From NCBI GenBank assembly GCA_019116045.1, contig DXCK01000113.1, positions 1 through 64,000 of the forward strand: DNA of 64,000 nt, in the 5' to 3' direction. Below, piece by piece: positions 1 to 12,820 of this stretch; positions within the stretch are counted from its first letter, which is position 1, and every line of letters starts with the position of its first letter. Source of the DNA: Candidatus Bacteroides merdipullorum. Its GTDB lineage: Bacteria; Bacteroidota; Bacteroidia; Bacteroidales; Bacteroidaceae. The notes below the pieces were generated by a model. It was not told the origin of the DNA, did not search any database, and saw only the letters and a list, made by a program, of their open reading frames with translations. The position numbers and the translations under genes are program-made.

Positions 1-1236
1 TGGAGATTTTATCATATCTATGAAACTGATACCGTCGAGAGTTTGTATAGTGGTATATTTATTGATACCAGCCATGTCGAGGATTGTGGGGAAGAAATCT
101 TCTATCATTATTCGCTGGTCGTTTTGTGTACCGCCTTTCGTGATGCCTGGCCAATAGACAATCATTGGTTCACGTACTCCTCCCATGAAAGCAGAACCTT
201 TTCCTGCGCGTGCTGGGTAGTTCTGGTCTCGATTGGCTCGTCCTTGTCGTACATTGTTGAGTCCTTGGCCACCGTTGTCAGACATGAATAGGATGATGGT
301 GTTTTTCCCTGTTTCGGGATTTTGTTCTAAATAGTTCAGTAAATCGCCCAAGCTTTTATCCATACCTTCTACTAATGCGGCGTAGCGTGCTTCTTTTTCA
401 TTGAGGGTATCGTTCAGTTGTATGTCATAACGCCCTCGATAGTTGTTGCTGAATCGTTTATCGTCATCGTAAGGAGAATGGACTGCATAATGGGACATAT
501 ACAGATAGAACGGTTTGCCCATTTCAGTAGCACGTTTGATGTTGGCAATGGCTTCACGCGTCAAAGCTTCTGTCAGAAAGATGTCTTGTCCATGGTATTT
601 CTCCAAACCGTGTACGGCAAAGCGTGTGCCTTCTCCGAAGTTCTTAGTCCCAAGGTAGCTTCCCGGAGCTCCATTGGGGCCTCCGCCGATGTTTATGTCA
701 AATCCCATAGTCGCGGGATCTCCGCCTGGCGTGTTGCGTGCGCCGAAATGTGCTTTACCGCAGTGAATAGTGAAATAACCGTTGTCTTTCAGAATTTGGG
801 GTAAAGAAGTGATAGGAGTGGAGTTGTTGATTAGTCCGGCTGTGTTACTCGGTTGAATACCGTTGTAGTTCCAATCAGGCAATGCGATTGTTGAACTGGT
901 GGCATCCGTTTTTTGGTCCTTTTCCAATGTCCAGTTCGTGACACGATGGCGTGAAGCGTTCATGCCAGACATCAAGCTGCATCGTGTAGGGGAAGATATG
1001 GCGCAGGCATAAGCTTCTGTGAACCGGACTCCCATTTGTGCTAAGCGTTCCATGTTGGGGGTGCGGAAGCGTTGGTTCAGGGCTGTCTGTTGATTTTTAT
1101 AGAAAGGGACAGAAGTATCTTGCCAACCCATGTCGTCGACAAGAAAGAGAATTATGTTAGGATGTGCTACCTCTTGGGCGTTCGAAGCCAAGGCGGCTAA
1201 TACTAAACTTGAAAAGGAGAATGTTTTTTTCATCAT
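1..1236 (-). CDS. S-type sulfatase, 3' end cut by window edge
   Basis: Type I (S1 family) sulfatase that should remove sulfate esters from a host glycan in the periplasm. The start is the first of two consecutive ATGs at 1236; about 412 codons are present and the reading frame runs off the left edge, so the C-terminus is missing. A signal peptide precedes a NIILFLVDDMGW metal-binding start, and the sulfatase signature reads SSPTRCSLMSG with the catalytic residue at about Ser81, so it is a serine-type enzyme whose Ser must be oxidised to formylglycine by an anaerobic maturase (family knowledge; none is in the window). A later FMSDNGGQG segment supplies more metal ligands. It is the last visible gene of the susC operon, 19 bp after the other sulfatase. 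The exact sulfate position attacked cannot be read from the sequence. Confidence 0.9.
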   Translation of the reverse strand, partial: MMKKTFSFSSLVLAALASNAQEVAHPNIILFLVDDMGWQDTSVPFYKNQQTALNQRFRTPNMERLAQMGVRFTEAYACAISSPTRCSLMSGMNASRHRVTNWTLEKDQKTDATSSTIALPDWNYNGIQPSNTAGLINNSTPITSLPQILKDNGYFTIHCGKAHFGARNTPGGDPATMGFDINIGGGPNGAPGSYLGTKNFGEGTRFAVHGLEKYHGQDIFLTEALTREAIANIKRATEMGKPFYLYMSHYAVHSPYDDDKRFSNNYRGRYDIQLNDTLNEKEARYAALVEGMDKSLGDLLNYLEQNPETGKNTIILFMSDNGGQGLNNVRQGRANRDQNYPARAGKGSAFMGGVREPMIVYWPGITKGGTQNDQRIMIEDFFPTILDMAGINKYTTIQTLDGISFIDMIKSP

Positions 1237-1255
1237 TTGTCTTAGTATAAATTGA

Positions 1256-2827
1256 TTAAAGGGGTGTTTTTTGAGCGCGTACTTTACGGAGAATGCTTTC
1301 CAATTCAAAAACAGTTTCTGGATGTTGAGTTGCTACGTTTTCTTGTTCATACACGTCGTTTTTCATGTTATATAGTTGCGGTGTAGGGCAGTTACCAGTT
1401 TCTACTTTCGAGCCCCAAGTCATAGTGGGGCCGTCATTGGCTTCTATGTATTTCCATTTAGGTGTACGGACGGACAGCGTATGGTTGGCTGCTTGTTCGA
1501 TGACCCATGGACGTCCTGCATACTTTTTCCCCAATAGCTCCTCTAAATAATTATGACTATCAGGAGCACTCCCTTTGGGTAGGCGTGCGTCAATAAGTGC
1601 AGCCAGCGATGCCATCCAGTCTATTTGCGACATTAAAGCATCCGATTCACTTTGAGGTTTAATGTATTTGGGCCAGCAGGCAATGGCTGGTACCCGTGTG
1701 CCTCCTTCGTAAGCACTGTATTTATAGCCGCGCAAAGGCCCGCTGGGTTTATGATTGCCCAACAATTCTTCTGCCTGGTCCTGATATCCATCATTCACTA
1801 CCGGGCCATTATCGCTGGAGAGGATGATGAGTGTATTGTCGCTTATGCCCAGTTCATCAAGTGTCTGCATGATTTGTCCTACACACCAATCGAATTGTAC
1901 AATGGCGTCTCCGCGCAGTCCCATCGTAGATTTTCCTCTGAAACGTGGGTGAGGGAAACGTGGGACATGTACATCGTTTGTGGCGAAGTAAATAAAGAAA
2001 GGTTTATTGTGGTGCTTCCGTATGAATTGAGTGGCATGGAGGGTGATGGAATCGGCAATATTTTCATCTTTCCACAAGGCCTGTCCGCCACCTTTCATAT
2101 ATCCGATACGGCTGATGCCATTGACTATAGATTGGTCATGTCCATGTTTGGGCGCGGGCTTCAGATTATATAACAGTTCGGGATGTGCTTTACCCGTGGG
2201 CTCACCTGCAAAATTTTGTTTATAGCTGACTTCGATTGGGGGGGCGGAAGCGTCATAATTGGCTACACATCCGTCTTCGATGAATACGCAAGGAACGCGG
2301 TCGGCTGTGGCTGCCATGATGTAATGATGGTCAAAACCCAAGTCTGCAGGTGTGGCTGCCAATGGTGCATTCCAATCTTGTTCACCACTCTTATTACCCA
2401 ATCCGAGATGCCATTTGCCAAACACAGCCGTAGTATATCCAGTGTGTTTGAACATGTCGGCCAAGGTATATTGCCATGGTTGTATTATCATGGCTGCATC
2501 TCCATTGGCGATATCAGTGTCCGGACGGCGCCAAGCATATTCACCTGTCAACAAGGAATAGCGTGAAGGGGTACTGGTCGCTGCTACGGCATGCATGTCG
2601 GTAAAACGGATGCCTTTGGCTGCCAGACGGTCGACATTAGGCGTACGGACTCCTTGAGCGCCATAGCATGATAAATCTCCGTAGCCCAAATCGTCTGCGT
2701 AAATCAGAATGACATTCGGCTTTTCAGGTTCGTCCATCCGTTTGTCCTTCTGGGAAGCCCCTGCTCCCGTTGCTGTTGTGGTAAGCACAGGAGAGAGGAG
2801 GCTTAATGTAAAGAAAAAAGGTTTCAT
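1256..2827 (-). CDS. S-type sulfatase, periplasmic
   Basis: Complete 523-aa type I sulfatase. An N-terminal signal peptide (residues 1 to about 23) is followed by PNVILIYADDLGYGD, the first metal-binding cluster, and by the signature STPSRYSLLTG with catalytic Ser at about residue 85, again the serine type that needs post-translational formylglycine formation. ILSSDNGP later in the protein carries further Ca ligands. Opening with YADDLGYGDLSCYGA and a long mid-region resembles sulfatases annotated as arylsulfatase A-like. It lies 37 bp downstream of the GH2 gene and 19 bp before a second, clearly different sulfatase, so the operon carries two sulfatases that probably act on different sulfate positions. 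Substrate is inferred from context (sulfated Gal or GlcNAc). Confidence 0.92.
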   Translation of the reverse strand: MKPFFFTLSLLSPVLTTTATGAGASQKDKRMDEPEKPNVILIYADDLGYGDLSCYGAQGVRTPNVDRLAAKGIRFTDMHAVAATSTPSRYSLLTGEYAWRRPDTDIANGDAAMIIQPWQYTLADMFKHTGYTTAVFGKWHLGLGNKSGEQDWNAPLAATPADLGFDHHYIMAATADRVPCVFIEDGCVANYDASAPPIEVSYKQNFAGEPTGKAHPELLYNLKPAPKHGHDQSIVNGISRIGYMKGGGQALWKDENIADSITLHATQFIRKHHNKPFFIYFATNDVHVPRFPHPRFRGKSTMGLRGDAIVQFDWCVGQIMQTLDELGISDNTLIILSSDNGPVVNDGYQDQAEELLGNHKPSGPLRGYKYSAYEGGTRVPAIACWPKYIKPQSESDALMSQIDWMASLAALIDARLPKGSAPDSHNYLEELLGKKYAGRPWVIEQAANHTLSVRTPKWKYIEANDGPTMTWGSKVETGNCPTPQLYNMKNDVYEQENVATQHPETVFELESILRKVRAQKTPL

Positions 2828-2864
2828 GGTCGGTCCGTTTTGTATTCCATTTGAAGGTATGGGT

Positions 2865-6461
<3,597 letters not shown>

Positions 6462-6485
6462 TTATGGATTAATGTTCGTTTGCTT

Positions 6486-6540
6486 GAATGGAGAACGAAG
6501 AATGAGGCTGGTCTGCTCACTCTCCATTCTCCATTGAGGC
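6486..6540. repeat. Imperfect palindrome of GAATGGAGA type, dispersed element copy 1
   Basis: In the 108-bp gap between the GH29 and GH2 genes, GAATGGAGA (6486-6494) is answered by TCTCCATTC (6521-6529), with further copies of the unit (AGAATGAG, CTCCATTG) around it. The same unit forms the arms of the element at 21783-21850. It lies inside an operon and has no coding function. Confidence 0.6.
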
Positions 6541-6563
6541 GACCAGTGGCGTCGGTTATTTGC

Positions 6564-8390
6564 TTACCGGTCGAGCGTTATCCCGAGTTCTTTTATGTCT
6601 ACTATGGCCGTTTGCCCGTCAGGAGTAGTGGCCTCCAGGCGGATGAAGCGCGCTTGGGGGACTTCCTTCAGTGTTACGGTTTGCGGCACGGGGTTGTGCA
6701 TGATGTTGCTGAACTCGCCGGGTGTGGACATCGTGTTCCACTGTTGTCCATCTATGCTGGTGCTGAATTGATAGCGGAAGGCCATTGTCGGCCGGGCTTC
6801 GCCGTTCAGCGGGGCATAGGTGAAGGCTTTCAGGGAGACGGCTTTACCCAGGTCTATGGTCAGCGGATTGGCAGATAGCACTTTCCATGAGTCTCGTGGC
6901 AGGTCGTTCCATTGTGTTTCGTCTTGGCTTTCGGACAGGGGAGGAGCGTAGTAGGCGGCCACGTTGCTGATGTTGGCTTTCAGGCGGGTGGACAGCAGTT
7001 TGAGGCGCAGACGGGTAGCTTCTGTTTCGGGAAAGCGTAGCAGGCGTTTGTAACCTATGGTCGTTCCTTGGCCCAGTGTTTGCCATTGTCCGTCCACCAA
7101 GGCTTCTACTTCGAAGCTTTCAACGCGTTGGCCTTTGGAAATATCTTCTTGTAGGAGAACGACGTTGATGCGCGAGCCTTCTTTCAGCGTGTATTCTTGG
7201 CTTTTGCCTCCGGCGGCTGTCCAGAGCGTCTGTCCGTCTGTCACACGGTTGTCGGCAAAGGCACGGCTGCGATAATCGGCAAACTCTTTGAGCCGTTGCA
7301 CGTCGTTCTCGTGGATGAGTCCGCGGCAGTCGGGTGGAATGTTGAGCAAGAGTACGGAGTTGTAGCCTACTGATTGGAAATAGATGTCCGTCAGGTGTTT
7401 CAAGCTTTTCACTTGGTTGTCTTGGTCGGCATGGTAGAACCATCCGGGGCGGATGGATACGTCTACTTCCGACGGATACCAGAACAGTTCGTTGGCTTTG
7501 GCCAGTATGTCTCGGCCACCCAGGTCGGGCGATTTGGGGCGGATGCCCAAGGCGCTGTTGACGCTGTCCGAGCGGGTGTAGATGCCGGGTGCCAGTACGG
7601 TGGCGCTCCATTCGGTTTCGCGGCCTAAGCCTTTTTCGTTGCCTACCCAGCGCACGTCGTCGCCCATGATGGCCATGACGGCTTTAGGCTGTAAGGTCTG
7701 GATGGTTTTGTAGAAGGCTTCCCAGTCGTACACTTGTTTTTTCCCGTTGGGGCCTTCGGCGCATGCGCCGTCAAACCATACTTCGTGCACTTCTCCGTAG
7801 TTGGTCAGCAATTCGGTCAGTTGGTCGATGAAGAACTGGTTGTAGCGGGGCGAGTCGCCGTAGCTTTCGGCGTTGCGGTCCCAGGGCGAGAGGTAGACGC
7901 CAAATTTCATGTCGTATTTGGTGCATGCGTCGCGCAGTTCTTTCACCACGTCGCCTTTCCCGCCTTTCCAGGGCGAGGAGGCTACGCTGTGCTGGGTGGT
8001 TTTGGTGGGCCACAGGCAGAAGCCGTCGTGGTGTTTGGCTGTAAGGATAACCATTCGGAAACCAGCTTCCTTCAGTGTACGCACCCATTGTTCGGTGTCC
8101 AGCTCGGTTGGGTTGAACAAGGCCGGGTCTTCCTTGCCGTCGCCCCATTCGCGGTTGGTAAAGGTATTGATGCCGAAGTGTAGGAAAGCGGTCAGCTCCA
8201 GTTGTTGCCACTCCAGTTGTTGGGGTGAGGGTACGAGACGGGCTGCCATGTCTACTTTTTCTTCCAGGGTAGCTCCTGGCGGAAAGCTGATGTGCTTGAC
8301 GAAGTTCTTTTCGCTTCGCTGTGAGCATCCTTCCAGTGCGGAACAGGCGAGCAAGCACAGCACAATAGCTAACAGATTGATTCTCTTCAT
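6564..8390 (-). CDS. GH29 alpha-L-fucosidase, lipoprotein
   Basis: A 608-aa exo-alpha-L-fucosidase of family GH29. The N-terminus has a lipoprotein signal (ACSALEGCSQ; lipobox Cys about residue 22), so the enzyme is tethered to a membrane, probably facing the periplasm or cell surface. The catalytic barrel begins near LEWQQLELTAFLHFGINTFT; family-typical ILTAKHHDGFCLWPT follows, and the nucleophile is Asp207 in VWFDGAC. About residues 370-608 hold discoidin-like (F5/8 type C) jelly-roll sequence ending in RFIRLEATTPDGQ. It should remove terminal fucose so that the GH2 enzyme can reach galactose. It lies 16 bp after the GH20 gene and is GC-richer than the sulfatases and the HTCS. Confidence 0.93.
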   Translation of the reverse strand: MKRINLLAIVLCLLACSALEGCSQRSEKNFVKHISFPPGATLEEKVDMAARLVPSPQQLEWQQLELTAFLHFGINTFTNREWGDGKEDPALFNPTELDTEQWVRTLKEAGFRMVILTAKHHDGFCLWPTKTTQHSVASSPWKGGKGDVVKELRDACTKYDMKFGVYLSPWDRNAESYGDSPRYNQFFIDQLTELLTNYGEVHEVWFDGACAEGPNGKKQVYDWEAFYKTIQTLQPKAVMAIMGDDVRWVGNEKGLGRETEWSATVLAPGIYTRSDSVNSALGIRPKSPDLGGRDILAKANELFWYPSEVDVSIRPGWFYHADQDNQVKSLKHLTDIYFQSVGYNSVLLLNIPPDCRGLIHENDVQRLKEFADYRSRAFADNRVTDGQTLWTAAGGKSQEYTLKEGSRINVVLLQEDISKGQRVESFEVEALVDGQWQTLGQGTTIGYKRLLRFPETEATRLRLKLLSTRLKANISNVAAYYAPPLSESQDETQWNDLPRDSWKVLSANPLTIDLGKAVSLKAFTYAPLNGEARPTMAFRYQFSTSIDGQQWNTMSTPGEFSNIMHNPVPQTVTLKEVPQARFIRLEATTPDGQTAIVDIKELGITLDR

Positions 8391-8406
8391 GGTTATCTTT
8401 CGTTTG

Positions 8407-10737
8407 TCAGTTGATAATGATTTCGTCTATATACACGCGTGAGGGTTGCCCCGGACGCACGTGGTTGTCTGGGCAGTTGCCGGGAGTGTCCAGTGTGAAA
8501 CGCACGTAGCGTCCTTTTTGCCCGGGAGTGTTCACGGTCAGGTCTTCGATGAAATTGCCTTCCTGGAAGATGTCGCTGTCGGCATATTCCAGCCGTCCGA
8601 TTTCTTTGAAGGTCTGGTTGTCATCGGATACTTCTACAATGACTCTCCTTGGCTTGTGGACTGCCATGCCATAATTGGTGACGCAGCCTACGGTGCATTG
8701 GTCAAAGCTTTCTGTCTGCTGCAAGTCTATCGTGAGCGAGTAGTCCTTGCCCAAGTCGCCCGTGTACCATTCGAAGTCCGTCTGCTTCAGACTGCCTCTC
8801 AGGCCGTTTACCACGATGTCGGCTGCCTGTGGCGTGCCGCTCAGTGGTTTGGCTGTCGCGCGGTTCCATGCCAAGGGGAGAATCAGCAGTTCGCCCATTT
8901 GTTCACCATGGGCAAAGGTAGCGGCTTTTATGGTCATATCCTTGTCTGCGAGTATTTTTTCTTTGTACAGCGTCGACGAGGTGGTGGGCTGGCTGCCGTC
9001 TGTGGTGTAGCGCAGCTCTACGTCCGGGCGTTCACACTCCAGGCTAACTGCCAGTTTTCCTTCCGCAGTGGGGTGGATGCTGTGTTGTATGTTATACATC
9101 GAGTGTGCCGTTACGATTCCTTTTTGAGCCAGGTGGGCCAGGTAGTTGTCCAGACCCTTCAGGAAGGTAGGCCAGTCTTTGCGTCCCTTGGGTGCCCATG
9201 CCGTTTCGGCCAGGGCGGCCAGACGGGGGAAGGTGAGGTAGAACACGTCGTCGGGCTTGCTGCAGAACTCTGTCCACATGCAGGCTTGTACGCCCATCAG
9301 CAGAGGCTCGTATTCCGGTTTCCAGTCGGCTTGCACAGGTTCGTAGTCATAGACGTTCTTCAGTGTGTTGTTGCCAAAGTAGGTAGTCGGTTCAAACCAT
9401 TGTGGCCCTTGGTAGCGTATGAGGTAGAGCACCCGGGCCGGAGCCATGATAAAACGGTGTCCTTGGGCGGCGGCTTTCAGGGCAGCTTTGCCAAAGCCTT
9501 GCCAGCCCAGGATGATGGACTCTTCGGGCAGTTGGCTGTTGGTCAGTTCGTCCCAGCCGATGACCTCTTTGCCGTGGCTGCGCACGTAGTCGGCCATGCG
9601 TCCCATGAAGTACCCTTGCAGGGCTTCTTCGTCTTTCAGGCGTTCGTGGCGGATGCGGGCTTGGCACAGCGGACACTTTTGCCAGTTGTTTTTGTTGGCT
9701 TCGTCTCCTCCCAAATGTATGTAGCGCGAAGGGAATAGGGCCATGACTTCATCCAGCACGTCTTGCAGGAAGGTATAGGCGCGGTCGTTGCCGGCACAGA
9801 ATATGACTTCTGCGTTCCGTCCCCCCAGTCCGGGCAATACGCCGATAAAATCTTTTACTACCGGGCAGGCATATTCCGGATAGGCGGCCAGTGCGGCATT
9901 GGAATGGGCGGGGATGTCAATCTCTGGGATGATTTCAATTTGTCGGTCGGCGGCATAGCGGATGATTTCTTTCATGTCCTCCTGCGTATAGAAGCCGCCT
10001 ACGGGTGTCGGTTCGTCGCGTTTCGGGTTGCGGCGGTCGGGGAAAGGTTGGTTGCCCCGGTCTACGCGCCATGCCCCCACTTCGGTCAGGCGCGGATATT
10101 TCTTAATCTCCAGTCTCCAGCCGTTGTCATCGCTCAGGTGTAAATGCAGGCGGTTGATTTTCAGCATGGCGATGCAATCTATCATGCGCATCACGTCTTC
10201 TTTGGGCAGGAAATAGCGCGATACGTCCAGCATGTAGCCACGGTATCCGAAGCGTGGCTCGTCTTTGATGTTCACGGCGGGGATTGTCCAACGGTTGTCA
10301 ACGGAGTTTTCTCCTTCGATGGACGGAGGAAGTAGCAAGCGTAGGCTTTGCAGGGCATAGAAGAAACCACGGGAATCGGAAGCCTTGATATTGATTTGTT
10401 TAGAGGTTACTTGCAGTTCGTAAGCCTCGGCTTTCAGCGTAGTGTCTTTGAGGAGGCGGATATCACCTTTTTCACCGATTTGTACGGCAGGGGTAAAGCC
10501 GGCTGCGCGAGTGAAAAGGTTGGCAAAGCCTTCGGCTACGCTTCGTTCATCTTCATCGGTGATGCTTAGGACGGTATTTGCCGTGATGCGGAATGTGCCA
10601 TCGCTTTTCTCGCTCGAAAGAGGTTGGGGGACAAGGAAGGCGTCCGTCTTTTCAGATGTTCCGGTACAGGCGGACAGGGCCAGGACGGCAGACAGCACGC
10701 AAATCAACATTCGTTGGATGGTATTCTGGTTCTTCAT
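8407..10737 (-). CDS. GH20 beta-N-acetylhexosaminidase, lipoprotein
   Basis: A 776-aa GH20 enzyme that removes terminal beta-GlcNAc or GalNAc. I chose the ATG at 10737 because it starts MKNQNTIQRM followed by a good lipoprotein signal (VLALSACTG); the open frame extends 46 codons further upstream but that part is not signal-like and runs through the intergenic hairpin. Domains: GH20b-like N-domain (about 30-160), TIM barrel with LHLHLSDDNGWR and the catalytic Asp345-Glu346 pair in HLGGDEANK (substrate-assisted mechanism), a chitobiase C-terminal-like domain (ELRYTTDGSQP) and a discoidin-like domain ending at DEIIIN. First enzyme gene after susCD and 16 bp before the GH29 gene. Confidence 0.93.
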   Translation of the reverse strand: MKNQNTIQRMLICVLSAVLALSACTGTSEKTDAFLVPQPLSSEKSDGTFRITANTVLSITDEDERSVAEGFANLFTRAAGFTPAVQIGEKGDIRLLKDTTLKAEAYELQVTSKQINIKASDSRGFFYALQSLRLLLPPSIEGENSVDNRWTIPAVNIKDEPRFGYRGYMLDVSRYFLPKEDVMRMIDCIAMLKINRLHLHLSDDNGWRLEIKKYPRLTEVGAWRVDRGNQPFPDRRNPKRDEPTPVGGFYTQEDMKEIIRYAADRQIEIIPEIDIPAHSNAALAAYPEYACPVVKDFIGVLPGLGGRNAEVIFCAGNDRAYTFLQDVLDEVMALFPSRYIHLGGDEANKNNWQKCPLCQARIRHERLKDEEALQGYFMGRMADYVRSHGKEVIGWDELTNSQLPEESIILGWQGFGKAALKAAAQGHRFIMAPARVLYLIRYQGPQWFEPTTYFGNNTLKNVYDYEPVQADWKPEYEPLLMGVQACMWTEFCSKPDDVFYLTFPRLAALAETAWAPKGRKDWPTFLKGLDNYLAHLAQKGIVTAHSMYNIQHSIHPTAEGKLAVSLECERPDVELRYTTDGSQPTTSSTLYKEKILADKDMTIKAATFAHGEQMGELLILPLAWNRATAKPLSGTPQAADIVVNGLRGSLKQTDFEWYTGDLGKDYSLTIDLQQTESFDQCTVGCVTNYGMAVHKPRRVIVEVSDDNQTFKEIGRLEYADSDIFQEGNFIEDLTVNTPGQKGRYVRFTLDTPGNCPDNHVRPGQPSRVYIDEIIIN

Positions 10738-10840
10738 TGGAAGCGTTTTTTTAGGTTCATAGTCGTATGGAGGATTTGTCTGGGTCGGGATTTGGGGGTG
10801 TGAGGCGGAGCTTTGTTCCGTTCCGGCCAAAGTATGAGAA

Positions 10841-10886
10841 AGTCCGCACGGTTGCAACTTTGCAACACCTTGCAACCGTGCGGACT
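10841..10886 (-). other. Perfect 17-bp inverted repeat between susD and GH20
   Basis: AGTCCGCACGGTTGCAA (10841-10857) and its exact reverse complement (10870-10886) enclose a 12-nt loop. In the operon transcript this gives a strong hairpin right after the susD stop and about 100 nt before the GH20 start. No T-run follows on the minus strand, so it is not a classic terminator; a 3'-end stabiliser or partial attenuator that keeps susCD mRNA above the enzyme genes is the likeliest role. Confidence 0.85.
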
Positions 10887-10945
10887 ATGTGGCCGGGAGG
10901 AAGCCTGCCGAAGCAAGACTTCTCTCCCGTCAGAGAACAAGGGCG

Positions 10946-12790
10946 TTAATATCCCGGATTGTTTCCGGTGATAGACGGGTTGGCGTCTATTTCCGTCTGC
11001 GGGATGGGGAAGAGCATCATCTTTTCCAGGAATTCGGCCGTCAGGTTTCCGTTGTTGTACAGGCGCTCCGTGAAGCGGTTGTTAGACTCGTTGTAATAGG
11101 CGTTTCCTGCCTGAACCATTTCGTGCTGGTTGTGGTAGTCCAGGAACTCTTTCAAGAACTCCGTTCCGCGCAGGCGGGCCATATCCCAGATGTCCGGCTC
11201 GCCCCACAATTCGAAGATGCGTTCGTAGTACAACTTCTTGCGTACCGTCGTCTGGTCCAGCGTGCTGCTCCAGGCGGCAGGTTCGGTGGCTGCCTTTTCG
11301 CCGGCCGAATTGCGGGCGCGCTCCAATACTTCGTTGGCCAATGCAACTGCCCGCGAGGGGTTGCCTAATTCGTTGTACACGTCCGCCATCAGCAGCAGCA
11401 TTTCGGCGTAACGATATACCATCAGGTTTTTATGGGCAGCCTGGGCAGCTTGGTATTGGTCGAAGGCCTTGCCGAACGAAGGATAAGCGTAGGCATTTCC
11501 TTTGCGCGCAAAAGAATTTTCTGCTTTCTGCAGAGCCGTGATGCGGGCTTTTTCTTGCGGTGTGGCGTCGGCGGGAATCTCCATATTTTTCAACTCATCC
11601 AAGGTCATCCCGTAGGGTACTGTGGCGACAAATTGTTTCAGGACAGGATTCCCGCTGTTGTTCTTGATGGGATTTCCCTCTGCATCCAAAAGATAAACGC
11701 CGGCTACCGTGTAGGTCAGTTTCGGATAGGCATAAGTCGAATCGTTGGGCGACAACTCTAAGCCGACTTGCGGCTTCGGGTTGGCTTGATTGTTGCCGGG
11801 ATAGGTTCTCCATTGCGTCAGGAAAGTGGTCTCCATGCGCGGGTCGCCCGGATAGAAGCCTCTTTGCAGGTCATACGCACTGAACGAGAAAGCATGCGTA
11901 GTCCAGTTGACACCCGTTGTCGAAGCTTGAGGACACAAGCGGTTGCTGCCTCGGTTGTAGGCTGCGGAGGCATTTCCAATGAAGTTTATCTGGAAGATGG
12001 CTTCTTTGGAGCCGGTTACCCATTCGCCAAACAAGTCTGCATAGTTGCTTTCCAGTTCGTACGGGCCGTGTTCATACACGTCGTCAAAGTATGTTTTGGC
12101 GTTTTCCAGGTTTTGCTGCGTGTCGATGCCCAAAACTGCCATTTTGTGGTAAACCTTGCCTAAGTAAGCCTTTACCGTCCAACGGCAGGCGCGTTCATTT
12201 TCTTTTGGCTCTTCGCTGATGGCCAATGCATCTGTCAGGTCTTGTATGATTTGCTTGAATACATCCTCGCGGGGCGTGCGGGGCATAGCGATGCCTTCGG
12301 AGGTAGAAGCTACCGTTTTCAGGGGCACGTCGCCGAAGAGTGTCACCAGGTTGAGGTAAGCTACGGCGCGCAGGAATTTGGCTTCGCCTACGTACTGCGT
12401 GATAAGCTCTTCGCTCAGTCCGCTGCCTTGCATGTTTTCAATGAAAGCATTCGATTCGGAGATAACCTTGTACAAGCCGTCCCACATCGCTCCTATTTGT
12501 CCGATGCTTGGCGTGGGGGTGAGGCTGGTAAACAAGTCTGGGTCGCCAGCATTGCGCTGTGCCCACGCATGTCCGCCCACGGCGATAAGTACTTCTTGCA
12601 TGTTTTGGCCATATACGTTGCTGGTTGCAAAGTAAGAGTAGCAACCGCGCAAGGCCAGATTGGCATTCTCTGGGTTCGAGAATACGATCTCGTTGTTTTG
12701 GCTGTACAGCGGATCTTCATCCAGGCAAGACGTCAGGCTGAAGGCTGCTGCCATCGACAAAATCAAGTATTTATATCCTTTGAATTTCAT
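10946..12790 (-). CDS. SusD-like glycan-binding surface lipoprotein
   Basis: A 614-aa RagB/SusD-family outer-membrane lipoprotein that captures glycan at the cell surface and lids the SusC transporter. The ATG at 12790 (MKFKGYKYLI) is preferred to an in-frame TTG four codons upstream. The signal ends in SLTSCLDEDP, with the lipidated Cys at about residue 22. Typical family segments are present: the early ANLALRGCYSYF helix, AEAKFLRAVAYLNLVTLFGDVPL-type TPR region, and the C-terminal YYERIFELWGEPDIWDMARLRG and FPIPQTEIDANPSITGNNPGY end, which is a hallmark of SusD proteins. It lies 30 bp after susC, as in nearly all PULs. Ligand specificity is not readable. Confidence 0.96.
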   Translation of the reverse strand: MKFKGYKYLILSMAAAFSLTSCLDEDPLYSQNNEIVFSNPENANLALRGCYSYFATSNVYGQNMQEVLIAVGGHAWAQRNAGDPDLFTSLTPTPSIGQIGAMWDGLYKVISESNAFIENMQGSGLSEELITQYVGEAKFLRAVAYLNLVTLFGDVPLKTVASTSEGIAMPRTPREDVFKQIIQDLTDALAISEEPKENERACRWTVKAYLGKVYHKMAVLGIDTQQNLENAKTYFDDVYEHGPYELESNYADLFGEWVTGSKEAIFQINFIGNASAAYNRGSNRLCPQASTTGVNWTTHAFSFSAYDLQRGFYPGDPRMETTFLTQWRTYPGNNQANPKPQVGLELSPNDSTYAYPKLTYTVAGVYLLDAEGNPIKNNSGNPVLKQFVATVPYGMTLDELKNMEIPADATPQEKARITALQKAENSFARKGNAYAYPSFGKAFDQYQAAQAAHKNLMVYRYAEMLLLMADVYNELGNPSRAVALANEVLERARNSAGEKAATEPAAWSSTLDQTTVRKKLYYERIFELWGEPDIWDMARLRGTEFLKEFLDYHNQHEMVQAGNAYYNESNNRFTERLYNNGNLTAEFLEKMMLFPIPQTEIDANPSITGNNPGY

Positions 12791-12820
12791 AATGGTTCTC
12801 AATATTAAAGGTTCATGATG

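Noticed and set aside
10738-10875. N-terminal extension of the GH20 protein
   Set aside because: These 46 codons run across the intergenic hairpin side and precede a perfect lipoprotein signal that must be at the N-terminus.
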